From Chryseobacterium sp. Leaf180 (GTDB lineage: Bacteria > Bacteroidota > Bacteroidia > Flavobacteriales > Weeksellaceae): DNA of 64,000 bases. The stretch covers positions 83,443 through 147,442 of the forward strand of contig NZ_LMPJ01000009.1 in NCBI RefSeq assembly GCF_001424585.1, in the 5' to 3' direction. The notes beneath the pieces were generated by a model. That model searched no databases. It worked only from the letters and a program-made list of their open reading frames with translations, and was not told the DNA's origin. A program made the position numbers and the translations under genes. Of the stretch, positions 53,561 to 62,462 are shown piece by piece; within the stretch, counting starts at the first letter, position 1; the number at the start of each line of letters is the position of its first letter.

Positions 53561-54337
53561 TTAAAACTTGATTTCAGATTTCATTCTCTCGTTCTCTTCC
53601 ATTACCAGTTCGTCATCAACCAGGATTTTACCGGAATGCTCATCGATGATGATTTTCTTTCTCTGGGCAATTTCCATCTGCTTCTGTGGCGGAATGGTGA
53701 AGAACGAACCTTTCGGAGCGCCTCTTTCCAAACCAACTACAGCAAGACCTGTAGAAGAATTTGAACGGATTCTGTGGTAAGAAGCCAAAAGTCTTTCGTC
53801 GATTTTTGAAGCGAATTCCTCAGATTTTTTAATCAGATAATCTTCCTCTTTCTGCGTTTCAGCAACCAAACCTTCCAGTTCTTCTTTCTTAAATTTCAAG
53901 TGATTTTTAAGATCTTCAATCTTTTGGTTAAGCTCACTTACCGTTTCGTCCTTCAGGCCGATTTTTGCGCCAAATTCTTTGATTCTTTTTTCAGAAAGCT
54001 GAATTTCCAGTTCCTGGTACTCCATTTCTTTACCAAGCGCTTCGAATTCTTTATTGTTACGCACGTTATCCTGCTGCGTTTTATATTTTTCGATCAGCGC
54101 ACGGGCATGATTGATCACTTCATTTTTTGTATTGATCTGATCATTCTGCTCCTTAATTTCTGCATGAAATTTTTCTGCTCTTTTCTCTAAACCTTCAATC
54201 TCGATTTCAAGATCTTCCACTTCTATCGGCAATTCTCCTCTGGTATTACGGATCTCGTCTAGTCTGGAGTCGATGATCTGCAAATCGTATAAAGCTCTTA
54301 GTTTTTCTTCGACTGAAATATCGTTGGTTTTTGCCAT
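53561..54337 (-). CDS. Zinc-ribbon (zf-RING_7) family coiled-coil protein lacking all cysteines
   Basis: 258 residues: a long antiparallel coiled-coil (about residues 10-185, EIEGLEKRAEKFHAEIKEQ and similar) then the C-terminal domain that in relatives is a CxxC...CxxC zinc ribbon. Here the matching stretch reads GLERGAPKGSFFTIPPQKQ and IIIDEHSGKILVD: the fold signature remains but all Cys are gone (no Cys in the whole protein). It sits 5 nt downstream of Nif3-like, the conserved partner in many bacteria. Function unknown; possibly RNA or nucleotide related. Confidence 0.85.
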   Translation of the reverse strand: MAKTNDISVEEKLRALYDLQIIDSRLDEIRNTRGELPIEVEDLEIEIEGLEKRAEKFHAEIKEQNDQINTKNEVINHARALIEKYKTQQDNVRNNKEFEALGKEMEYQELEIQLSEKRIKEFGAKIGLKDETVSELNQKIEDLKNHLKFKKEELEGLVAETQKEEDYLIKKSEEFASKIDERLLASYHRIRSNSSTGLAVVGLERGAPKGSFFTIPPQKQMEIAQRKKIIIDEHSGKILVDDELVMEENERMKSEIKF

Positions 54338-54342
54338 ATCTA

Positions 54343-55437
54343 TTAGAAATAATTTACGGGGTTTGTTTTTTCGCTGGATTTAAAGACTGCAAATGTACTA
54401 AATTTTTGTGATAAAATCTGAAATATTTGCTCGCTGACCAATTGCTCAGATTCATAATGTCCTATGTCACAGAGCAGCATTCTGCCTTCCGCCAGAAAAT
54501 AATCGTGATACTTCAGATCGCCTGTAATGTATGCATCACAACCTTTTGCCATCGCTGCCAGAATTCCTGAAGCGCCGGAACCACCCAAAACACCTACTCT
54601 TTTTATCTTTTTTTGATTTAGATCTGTATGTTTAATAATTCTAAGATCAAATTTGTTTTTTATTAACGCTAAAAATTCTTCTTCCGACATTTCATTCTCA
54701 AATTCTGCAGACATTCCCAAGCCTGAATACCGGTTTTCATTTTCAAGCTGATAGATCTGATGCGCCACCTCTTCATACGGATGCGCTTCCTTCATCGCGG
54801 CGACAACGGCATTTTGTTTATACGATTCAAAAATCACCGAGATCATATTTTCATCGGCATTTTCGCGTACATTTTTTGTCCCGGAGAAAGGATCAGAACC
54901 TTCTTTCGGTCTGAAAGTTCCCGCACCTTTGATGGTGAAACTGCACTCATCATAAAATCCTATGCTTCCGGCGCCAGCATTCAGTAAAGCCTCTTTTACT
55001 TTTTCAGAAAAATCTGCAGGAACATATACCGACAGCTGTTTCAAATTACTCTTTTTAGGCTGAAGAATCTGCAGGTTTTTTAAACCCAAATAATTGCAAA
55101 TCCCTGCATTTACGCCAAAAAAGTCATTATCAAAAGCTGTGTGAATTGCGTACACGGCAATTTTATTTTCAATCGCTGCTAATACCGCTCGTTCAACATA
55201 ATTTTTACCGGTAATCTTTTTTAAACCAGAAAAAATAACCGGGTGAAAGCAAACGATAAGATTGCAGTTTTTTTCTATTGCTTCTTCCACCACATTTTCT
55301 AGCGCATCATGACAGACTAAAATTCCGCTCACATTGCGATCCAGACGGCCGCAAAGTAATCCCACATTATCAAAATCTTCTGCCTGAGGCATTGCGATCT
55401 GTTGCTCGATCTGAGAAATAACTTCTTTTACTGTCAT
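54343..55437 (-). CDS. Nif3-like dinuclear metal centre protein
   Basis: 364 residues from MTVKEVISQIEQQ. NIF3/YqfO family with metal-binding residues in EDFDNVGLLCG, VCFHPVIFSG and AVYAIHTAFDN, plus a middle PII-like/CutA-like insertion (about 125-230) as in YqfO, and C-terminal DIGHYESEQ. Hexameric in relatives. An upstream in-frame start (55518) would overlap the divergent K-channel gene and is rejected. Operon with the Cys-less zinc-ribbon protein. Confidence 0.93.
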   Translation of the reverse strand: MTVKEVISQIEQQIAMPQAEDFDNVGLLCGRLDRNVSGILVCHDALENVVEEAIEKNCNLIVCFHPVIFSGLKKITGKNYVERAVLAAIENKIAVYAIHTAFDNDFFGVNAGICNYLGLKNLQILQPKKSNLKQLSVYVPADFSEKVKEALLNAGAGSIGFYDECSFTIKGAGTFRPKEGSDPFSGTKNVRENADENMISVIFESYKQNAVVAAMKEAHPYEEVAHQIYQLENENRYSGLGMSAEFENEMSEEEFLALIKNKFDLRIIKHTDLNQKKIKRVGVLGGSGASGILAAMAKGCDAYITGDLKYHDYFLAEGRMLLCDIGHYESEQLVSEQIFQILSQKFSTFAVFKSSEKTNPVNYF

Positions 55438-55473
55438 AATATTCTGTAAGTTTGTTACGAAAATACTGATATT

Positions 55474-56328
55474 TTGCTGAACCTGAAAAAGATCAATTTT
55501 GTAGAGCCGGAACATCATCTGGAAGCTGGCGATGCGTACTGGAAGCGTTTTCTTTTCCGAATCATCAACCGTTCAGATACGCGTCTGGGCAAGCTTTACG
55601 ACGTGTTTTTACTTTGTCTGATTTTCCTGAGTACAGCGATTATTATGATGGAAAGTATGCCCAAACTTTATAAAAGTTATCATGCGTATTTCATCATTTG
55701 CGAATGGGTGATTTCCATACTTTTTTCGGTTGAATATATCGTGCGGATTGCGGTGCTAAAAAATAAGAAACAGTATGTCTTCAGCTTCTTCGGAATCATC
55801 GATTTTCTGGCAATCGTACCGTTTTACCTCAGTATTTTCTTTCCCGTTACGCGGTATTTTTTGATCTTCCGCATGCTGAGAATGCTTCGGGTTTTCAGAA
55901 TCTTCAACCTTCTGGATTTCATGAATGACGGTTATGTGATCGTACGTGCTTTAAGAAACAGTTCACGCAAGATTTATATTTTCCTGTTATTTCTCGTCAT
56001 ATTTTCTGTGATCGTCGGGTCTATGATGTTTATGGTAGAAGGCGGAAGACCGGGTTTTGAAACCATTCCACATTCAATTTACTGGGCTGTGGTTACGGTA
56101 ACCACTGTGGGCTATGGTGATGTTTCTCCTGTCACATCAATGGGAAAGTTTTTTGCGGTGCTTCTTATGCTGGCCGGTTATTCTATTATTGCTGTTCCTA
56201 CAGGGATTGTGACGGCAGAAATGCGAAACAAGCGGCAAAACCTCGAATTAATCTGTGAGCGCTGCGGAAATGAAGACATTGATGACGATGCGCGTTACTG
56301 TAAACAATGTGGCAAGAAATTAGCTTAG
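55474..56328 (+). CDS. Voltage-gated-type potassium channel with C-terminal zinc ribbon
   Basis: 284 residues, six-helix ion channel. Arg-rich S4-like segment FRMLRMLRVFRIFNLLDF and selectivity filter TTVGYGD at 210-216 (numbered from the TTG start). The C-terminus has two CxxC pairs (C261/C264 and C276/C279) in CERCGNEDIDDDARYCKQCG, a zinc-ribbon-like knuckle. There is no ATG in frame near the 5' end: the candidate start is TTG 55474 (or ATT 55471), with a stop at 55487-55489 reading back only at 55447; so start is unresolved. Divergent from Nif3. Confidence 0.85.
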   Translation: MLNLKKINFVEPEHHLEAGDAYWKRFLFRIINRSDTRLGKLYDVFLLCLIFLSTAIIMMESMPKLYKSYHAYFIICEWVISILFSVEYIVRIAVLKNKKQYVFSFFGIIDFLAIVPFYLSIFFPVTRYFLIFRMLRMLRVFRIFNLLDFMNDGYVIVRALRNSSRKIYIFLLFLVIFSVIVGSMMFMVEGGRPGFETIPHSIYWAVVTVTTVGYGDVSPVTSMGKFFAVLLMLAGYSIIAVPTGIVTAEMRNKRQNLELICERCGNEDIDDDARYCKQCGKKLA

Positions 56329-56368
56329 TGTACTGAAATAAAATCAACACAAATACTTACATTACGTT

Positions 56369-56530
56369 ATGGAACCAACCGCCAAAAACAAACCCAATAA
56401 ACTGGTCATCGTACTTTTTTCAATGATTGTACTGCTGATCGTCGCTTATTTTTTTATTGTCATGTTTTTCCCTGCGCTCGCCGAAGGACTTACACTGGGA
56501 ACGATAAAACCGACAACACCAGACAAATAA
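56369..56530 (+). CDS. 53-residue single-transmembrane small protein
   Basis: ATG 56369 to TAA 56528-56530. A basic start (AKNKPNK) is followed by one long hydrophobic segment LVIVLFSMIVLLIVAYFFIV and a short tail TLGTIKPTTPDK. No family recognised. It follows the channel gene by 40 nt on the same strand, so it may be a co-transcribed accessory. Terminator follows at 56556. Confidence 0.65.
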   Translation: MEPTAKNKPNKLVIVLFSMIVLLIVAYFFIVMFFPALAEGLTLGTIKPTTPDK

Positions 56531-56555
56531 TAATCTCAACCAATTTTAAAAAATC

Positions 56556-56585
56556 AAATCACTCTTCTCAGAGTGATTTTTTTTG
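56556..56585 (+). terminator. Intrinsic terminator after the channel/small protein genes
   Basis: AAATCACTCT / AGAGTGATTT stem with loop TCTC followed by a long T run. Confidence 0.9.
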
Positions 56586-56593
56586 ATATACAG

Positions 56594-56622
56594 TAAAAAA
56601 ATAGCGGTCCGAAGACCGCTAT
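56594..56622 (-). terminator. Intrinsic terminator of the fibronectin-III/GEVED gene
   Basis: ATAGCGGTC / GACCGCTAT with loop; on the minus strand followed by a T7 run. Confidence 0.88.
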
Positions 56623-56657
56623 ACACTAACCCAAAAATATTATTTATGGCTAAATAA

Positions 56658-58886
56658 TTATTTCTTAATTGTTTTGATGGTTTGTTTTGTTCCGTCATTC
56701 ATATTCAGAACTACCATGTACATTCCTGCATTCAGTTCAGATAACTGAAGTGTGGCAGTTGGTTTCTCAAATGTTTTTACCAAACGGCCTGCAACGTCAA
56801 TTACAGAGATTGATTTTACATTTTTTATATCTGAGATATTCAATACATCAGAGAACGGATTTGGATATACCGAAAGGTTATTTTTCGCAACAGAAGTTTC
56901 TGTAGTTCCTAAACTTGCAGTATATGCTGAAATCTTAAACTGGCCATCAGTAGCATTCGCTGTACTTCCATATCTCCAAACACTCACCAAAAGTGTAGCT
57001 CCAGGAGTCTGACCCGTCATTACCACCTGAGAGAAAGCATCTACGCCACCGTCGTCATCACATAATAATGAGGTTGTTGCGTTACAGTTAGCAAATACTG
57101 AAATTACTGTATCAAGCAATGGTGAACCGGTTACAGGACCTGTCTCGATAGTCACGTTTCCTGACGCAGGAACAACAACGCTGTACCAAACATTCCCTCC
57201 TACATTTGTTGTGGTAGACAAACAACTAGCTGCAAGCGCCGGGGTATTTGTAGCACCAATTGTAGTTCCTGTCAATGGATTCTGACTAATTGAGCTACCT
57301 ACAGGTAATGCAATAGCACCAGAGCAATTATCATTTGCAGGTGGTGTCGCCAGAGTTGTGAATGACAAAGGACCTGTCCAAGTACTGTTGGTTCCCGTAG
57401 AGCAAGAAGAACGCACCCAAAAATAGTAGGTAGTAGAAGGAAGCAAATTTGTTAAATTAGTTCCATTCGGCGTATTGCTTCCCGTTGGCGTTGTTGTTGC
57501 CGTAGGCGCAGTATTTGTCGTAGATAAATAATACTGATACGAAATCGGAGTTGGGGTTTGCAGTGCCCAGGATACCGTTGCAGAATTCGTTGTGATATTG
57601 CTGGCTGCCAAAGTATTCGGTGGAACACAAGACGGCGCTGCTGTTAGAACAAGATTAAAATCAACATAATTACCATAAGGAGCAGGGCCGCATGGCGTAA
57701 TAGCACCGGAATAAGAAACTGCAGTTCTCATTCTGTATGTTCCTGTTGCAAGAGTTGCCGGTAAAGTTATTGTACCAGAATTGGTAGCTGTGTACGATGT
57801 AGTGGCAACAATAGTTTCGCCTGCATCACTAAAATCAAGATCATTATTCAAGTCAGCCCACACATAATAATAGTATGTAGAACCACCCGCAGCGGCTAAC
57901 GAATAATTAAATACTCCTCCAGGATATGATGTAAGTGCTGTATTAGTGTTTACATAAGCTGCGTAAGATGTAGCTGCATAATTTAAATTAGTTGTCGCTC
58001 CAGAAGTAGTTACAGAATTCAGATAGTAAGAAGTAGATAACGTTCCTCCTGCTGGTAAACATGTACCTGTAAGCACTGCCAAAGGACCACTCCAAGAACT
58101 TTTATCCGCTGCAGTACAAGATGATCTTACCCAGACATAATATACTGTATTTGCTGTCAAGGAAGCTATCGTTGCACTTGTACCTGTCACATTAAGTGAA
58201 TTAGTAGCATTCAGAACTGTAGCTGAGGTAGGCGCTGTATTTGTTGTACTGTAATAAACCTGGTACGATGATGCCGGTGCCTGCGTAGGTGCTGTCCAAC
58301 TAATAGATGCTGAACTTAACGTAGACCCAGTCGAAGTTAACGCTGTTGGAGCGTAGCAAGAAGCTACCTGCGTAAGTACAACATCGTCCACATTCAGATA
58401 CCAATCTCCAGTACCGATATTATTAACGCGGATTCTGAATTTAAAATCAGCACCTACAGGAACTGCTGCAGCAGCAAGATTTCCTGTAAAATTAGCACAA
58501 GATGCAGATGCCGCCGTCAAGTCAACTTGATTTCCAATCGGTAGATATGTCGTACCTCCATTGACAGAATACTCCACTACAAAGTTACCACTTACAGTTC
58601 CTGAAGTACCATATGGTTTTGCATTGTATTTAAAACTTAATGCTATTGCCTGACCGTTTGATATCGTATTCGAGTACGTTAGACTTGCTGTTGGCAAAAG
58701 GCTGTAAACATTCACGCTTGCTGCATAAGTTCCTGTGCAGGGAAATCCAGATGTCTGGGTAACAAAGAAGTTGGTTGATGCCATGCTTGATGGTAGCGAT
58801 CCACTTTCAAAACCTTCATTTAAGACAATTTGTGCATTGGCTGATAGTCCAGCAGCCATCATGCACATGAGTAGAATTTTTTTCAT
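56658..58886 (-). CDS. Fibronectin-III / GEVED surface protein with T9SS type A sorting domain
   Basis: 742 residues. Signal peptide (LLMCMMAAGLSANAQ), a jelly-roll-like domain (NEGFESGSLPSSM to GTGDWYLNVDDVVLTQ), fibronectin III module 1 (TALTSTGSTLSSASISWTAP), a GEVED-type domain (VWADLNNDLDFSDAGE), a second fibronectin III module (ASNITTNSATVSWALQTPTP), a further beta domain (NVWYSVVVPASGNVTIETG), and a type A T9SS sorting domain (LSVYPNPFSDVLNISDIKNV to KQTIKTIKK). Exported surface or secreted adhesin/carbohydrate-binding protein; ligand unknown. Confidence 0.93.
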   Translation of the reverse strand: MKKILLMCMMAAGLSANAQIVLNEGFESGSLPSSMASTNFFVTQTSGFPCTGTYAASVNVYSLLPTASLTYSNTISNGQAIALSFKYNAKPYGTSGTVSGNFVVEYSVNGGTTYLPIGNQVDLTAASASCANFTGNLAAAAVPVGADFKFRIRVNNIGTGDWYLNVDDVVLTQVASCYAPTALTSTGSTLSSASISWTAPTQAPASSYQVYYSTTNTAPTSATVLNATNSLNVTGTSATIASLTANTVYYVWVRSSCTAADKSSWSGPLAVLTGTCLPAGGTLSTSYYLNSVTTSGATTNLNYAATSYAAYVNTNTALTSYPGGVFNYSLAAAGGSTYYYYVWADLNNDLDFSDAGETIVATTSYTATNSGTITLPATLATGTYRMRTAVSYSGAITPCGPAPYGNYVDFNLVLTAAPSCVPPNTLAASNITTNSATVSWALQTPTPISYQYYLSTTNTAPTATTTPTGSNTPNGTNLTNLLPSTTYYFWVRSSCSTGTNSTWTGPLSFTTLATPPANDNCSGAIALPVGSSISQNPLTGTTIGATNTPALAASCLSTTTNVGGNVWYSVVVPASGNVTIETGPVTGSPLLDTVISVFANCNATTSLLCDDDGGVDAFSQVVMTGQTPGATLLVSVWRYGSTANATDGQFKISAYTASLGTTETSVAKNNLSVYPNPFSDVLNISDIKNVKSISVIDVAGRLVKTFEKPTATLQLSELNAGMYMVVLNMNDGTKQTIKTIKK

Positions 58887-59780
58887 AATATAAAATAAAA
58901 TTAGACAGTGAAGTTACACAATGATTATCAAAATGATGATAATTAATTAAAATAATTATTATAAAAAACAATTTAATCCCATTTAAAATACAATTATGAT
59001 AATTCACTTTACTATTGTCTAATTATAATTATTAATAATTTCCAACATTAATTGCTTTATTTTACTAATTTTCGCCTTATGACTGTTAATTAGTTATTAA
59101 TAAACCTCTTATGGTATATAATTCAAACATACAGAAGTAGAGTTATTCCTTTAAAGATGAAACAAAAAATTTACTAAAAGTTTATTATTTTAGAAAATAA
59201 TATTGCGAAAACGTCAAATAATATCCATTTCAGGCGTTTTATTTTGCTCCTTTACACTTTAGCACAAGCAATAGAACTATTTTTTACCAAATCTTCACAA
59301 CCAATACATTTCGTTTACATCACCGAAACGCTCAGTATTCTAAATTTGTAAACCATATTAAATACAGCAACTTTCAAATACTAAAGTAAGTACAACCACA
59401 CCAGTTACATCTTTATTTCGTTTATTGATCGAAAACTTATAATTTATTATCAATTATGTAAAGATTGATCAAACGTTAAATATTTTTATTTCCTATCCTT
59501 TTTGATACCACATTGACACTCTATAGTGGGAGTATCTATGCTTTATCTATAGAGTATCTATGTTTTAACATGGTAGAATCGTTGCTCCAGTTGCTTTGAA
59601 GGCCGATTTATATTGATTATTCAGATCAGATCATGTATTTTTGAGTAAAAATCAAAACAATTTTACTCTACTAATCTTGTAGTGATAACGCAATCATAAT
59701 TTAAAAATATTAACAGAATACTAATCGTTGAAGTAATTAGTCATCGCTATAGCCTCTTTAAATTTCAATTTAATTTAAGA
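58887..59780. other. AT-rich intergenic region
   Basis: About 0.9 kb with no supportable ORF. It holds the promoter region of the type A T9SS gene. Near 59520-59570 the short motif ATCTATG/ATCTATAGAG recurs three times; no gene or known RNA is recognised. Confidence 0.4.
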
Positions 59781-59879
59781 TTTTTGGCTATGAGGTTCTC
59801 AGTTAGTCTGCTCATTCTTATCAGTATGTGCAGAGTAATTTCATTTATGACCGTCGAATGGATAACCTTCAACCTTTTC

Positions 59880-60062
59880 CTCTTGCAGTTAGTTCATCAG
59901 GGTAACCGTTCCGTCTTTTATTTCTCACATTCTGAGATTCTACATTTTCATTCAGACAGAGCTTTGAGACGAAATCGATAAGGTACTTTAGATAAGGATC
60001 GCCTATGGCAAACCGGTATTCGAAATTTGAAACTTTGACAAAATAAATATTGGAGCGGAACT
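59880..60062 (-). pseudogene. Coding-like fragment of unknown family
   Basis: The minus strand has a 60-codon stop-free stretch with protein-like composition (YFVKVSNFEYRFAIGDPYLK, then NKRRNGYPDELTARGKG), bounded by stops and without a good start. Another frame continues with KVIHSTVINEITLHILIRMS. It probably is a fragment of a decayed gene. I do not recognise it. Confidence 0.3.
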
Positions 60063-60279
60063 AATCCCTTACCTCTGTTCCCATCTTTGGAACGCAATCT
60101 TTTTCACATCGGTTTTGGGAAAAAAGTTAACCCGAATATATGATGTACCTGATTCTTTTCTTTATTATAAATTGCCTCAGACGCCTATACTCTAAAATAT
60201 AAAAAAGAGCTTCTGATATTCTTCAGCCTTACATTAACCCTGACTTATAACGGCCACTACTCGAGTGATTCATTGAGCT

Positions 60280-60900
60280 TATATTTACGGTTTTAGAGAT
60301 CCGACTTTCATCTTCCGACAGAAATCTTATGAAATTCATCTTTTTGCGTTCATAAATTTCAGGAATACTTTCCTGATTGTTTTTCTATTACAATTACCGA
60401 GTTCTCCGAATAAAGTAATTTGTCGGAGATAAAAGTATTCGCGTTCCACTTGGTCCGTATACTTTTGGGACATTTCATAATCCCATTTACAGTTCCTAGC
60501 AAAGGCAAAACTGTAAAAGGGAAATTGATGGGTGATGCAGCAGAAAAAAAATGCATTTGGCGGCAGTAGAAATTTACCGGAAAAAATATAACTACAGGAA
60601 AGTCAAATAGCAAACCGTTCCCTTCGTATTGTTGACAGAGAATTTTACCAAAAAAAATTAAAAAAGCCCGTAAATTCACTTCTTTTTAAGTTGATAATTT
60701 CAGTAATTTTTGAATTTATTTTGCTCGACAGATAATGAGTTGATCCGAATCCTTTATCTAGAACAATAAAGTGCAACAATTTTGGTATTAATCTATTTTT
60801 CTACGTTTTAATATCGCAGACAAAAAACTAAAACAATTCATCAGATCAAAATTTCATCACGAGGATCATCAATGTTTTTGATAAAACTCAGACATTTATG
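60280..60900 (-). pseudogene. Decayed ISAs1/H-repeat-like transposase (tentative)
   Basis: Pieces in several minus-strand frames line up, in order, with ISAs1-type transposases: FIKNIDDPRDEILI near 60850 (family: DPR...YPLDEIL, with residues lost between), LLHFIVLDKGFGSTHYLSSK near 60740 (family GIPSHDT..R), and LSEDESRISK near 60310 (family EDxSRIR). The catalytic core is missing and the spacing is about half the usual, so the element is heavily deleted. I saw no clear terminal inverted repeats. A minor ORF of 106 codons (60359-60679) lies within and is not a real gene in my view. Confidence 0.35.
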
Positions 60901-60916
60901 ATTATTCCACCATTGA

Positions 60917-61130
60917 TTATTTCTCAAGGATCATCGTCACACCCTGACCTCTTGCAGCGCATATTGAAATAAGACCTTTGCCAGTTTCTTTTTTATCTAA
61001 CAGCTTAGCGAGTGTGGCAATAATTCTGCCGGCGGTTGCTGTAAATAGATGTTCTGCATCAAGGCTGCTTCCCTTACGTTAAGTTTATTTCTGTCAATGG
61101 CTCCTAAAGCTTGATCTAAGCCAATGTTTC
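60917..61130 (-). pseudogene. Thiolase (acetyl-CoA C-acyltransferase) C-terminal remnant
   Basis: A 41-codon open segment ending at TAA 60917-60919 reads ATAGRIIATLAKLLDKKETG and KGLISICAARGQGVTMILEK, the unmistakable thiolase C-terminus including the catalytic Cys loop C-A-A-R-G-Q-G. Upstream, degenerate pieces such as NKLNVREAA correspond to the N-V-N-G-G segment but in broken frames; the GHP catalytic motif is lost. No start. A dead gene. Confidence 0.8.
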
Positions 61131-61251
61131 AGACCTCTGAAAGTAAATGGGAATTATAGTTGAAAAAACGGGCACCGAAACGGTCATTTCTTAAATTAAT
61201 CTGCAATCCAATTGTTATTTTCGACTTGTTGCGTAGTGCAGTAAGTTTCTG

Positions 61252-61259
61252 CTAGCTTT
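61252..61259 (+). promoter_or_regulatory. Candidate -7 box for the small membrane protein
   Basis: TAGCTTTG, a match to TAnnTTTG, lies 28 nt before the ATG at 61288; a TTG about 21 nt upstream (61228-61230) could be the -33 element. Confidence 0.45.
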
Positions 61260-61287
61260 GTATTCAATTAAACTGCGTCTTTAAAAT

Positions 61288-61677
61288 ATGAAATACTTTA
61301 AAATTATTATTCTTTGTTTTGTAATAGCCTCTGTTGTTAGCCTTACCGGCGTGTTTATCATGAAATCTACTAATATGATCGGTAAAGCGGATACAGATTT
61401 CAGAAATCTACCCTATGGTATTGCTATTGGCATTAATCTCTGTTTTTTTCTAGGGAGTTTTACGATTTTGCTTAATATGAAACAAAATATTGCCGGTAAT
61501 ATCGTATATCATGCGTTAAGTTTTTTTCTGTTACCTGGCTTGATTGTATTATTTTTTTTATTTGCCGGGTGGGATGAACTTTGGCCAGGAGTATTGTTTT
61601 ACATTCCCTACCTGATTGTCCTGTTTATTTTTTTTGTTCGTTTAAAAAAACAAAATATCAGTAACCATAAAATTTGA
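61288..61677 (+). CDS. Four-transmembrane-helix hypothetical protein
   Basis: 129 residues with four hydrophobic segments (IIILCFVIASVVSLTGVFIM, AIGINLCFFLGSFTILL, YHALSFFLLPGLIVLFFLFA, LFYIPYLIVLFIFFVRL) and a basic C-terminus. No family recognised. It has a plausible promoter and is one of two intact ORFs in an otherwise decayed 4.7-kb stretch. Intact by length and composition, function unknown. Confidence 0.65.
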   Translation: MKYFKIIILCFVIASVVSLTGVFIMKSTNMIGKADTDFRNLPYGIAIGINLCFFLGSFTILLNMKQNIAGNIVYHALSFFLLPGLIVLFFLFAGWDELWPGVLFYIPYLIVLFIFFVRLKKQNISNHKI

Positions 61678-61698
61678 AATTAAATTAAGTATTTCTGC

Positions 61699-61930
61699 TA
61701 TGCTGTTATTTGCAGCAAGTTTTGTTGCTATTGCAGCGGTAGTTCAGTGTTAATTTTCTGAAGTTATTAAACGGTATAGTCCCGCAGCTGAGCTGTATGG
61801 ATCTCATTTTGTGCGCTTTTTTAAGGCTTGCCAACATGTGTATCGATCATTTTGCTAGCCTGCGCGTTTTATTTCCTGAGTAGACATCATGTTGCACAGA
61901 AAAAACAAATGGCTTTTATCTTGAAGTTAT
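61699..61930 (+). pseudogene. Decayed small membrane protein gene
   Basis: Starting with ATG 61699 the first frame gives MLLFAASFVAIAAVVQC and stops; another frame continues FSEVIKRYSPAAELYGSHF, then GLPTCVSIILLACAFYFLSR and QKKQMAFILK. Together these look like one small membrane protein broken by at least two frameshifts. It lies 22 nt after the intact membrane protein gene, so it may be a former partner. Family unknown. Confidence 0.5.
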
Positions 61931-61960
61931 GCCAAAAGCTGCGACGCTATCCTTGTATTT

Positions 61961-62067
61961 CATGCAAGTATTATTAATCTGAGCTTCTAAGCTTGCTATG
62001 GCAACGCTGGCTGTATTACCAATACCTGAATTCGAATCGGTAATAAATAGTGTTTTATTTTGTAAAA
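61961..62067 (-). pseudogene. Short-chain dehydrogenase/reductase N-terminal fragment (copy 1)
   Basis: Minus strand reads KTLFITDSNSGIGNTASVAI, the SDR Rossmann start (family TGxxxGIG; here TG has become TD). Only about 35 codons survive. It is about 75-80% identical by eye to the second copy at 63220-63336. Confidence 0.7.
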
Positions 62068-62462
62068 AAACCCATCGTTTTGATGAAACACCTAATGTTT
62101 ACAATATGATTTTTTAAAGACTGGCTAATTTGCAGCTTATAAGATCTATCTAATATCAAAGCCAGCACGACATAAAAACTTCATAAAATAATTACAAGCA
62201 GAATATACAGCATATATATTTCATTTATTTTATATTATGATGCAAGATCAGCTGGATAATTTTTCTGGTATGCATGGTAGATATATAATTTTGTTATTGC
62301 GAAAATAAACTTAAAACTGCTTTAAATATATATTGCAGAGATTCGAAAACAAAATTATACTTTTATACAGCTTAAAGAACAAATGATTTTATAACACCAG
62401 GAAATAATAAACTGAAAAAGTGTTAGCATTAATAACGTTTCGAACAATACCGTCAAATTTTC
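62068..62462. other. AT-rich intergenic region
   Basis: About 395 bp upstream of the VOC gene, no ORF or clear element seen; it must hold the VOC gene's promoter if that gene is expressed. Confidence 0.35.

Noticed and set aside
59500..59580. Recurring ATCTATG/ATCTATAGAG motif as an insertion-sequence end or origin
   Set aside because: Only three short imperfect copies in AT-rich DNA and no flanking partner or gene; too weak to call.
59784..59981. Plus-strand 65-codon ORF
   Set aside because: No family or good composition; the minus strand of the same area reads as a decayed gene.
60359..60679. 106-codon minus-strand ORF
   Set aside because: The frame mixes pieces from different former frames of a remnant and has no recognisable domain as a whole.
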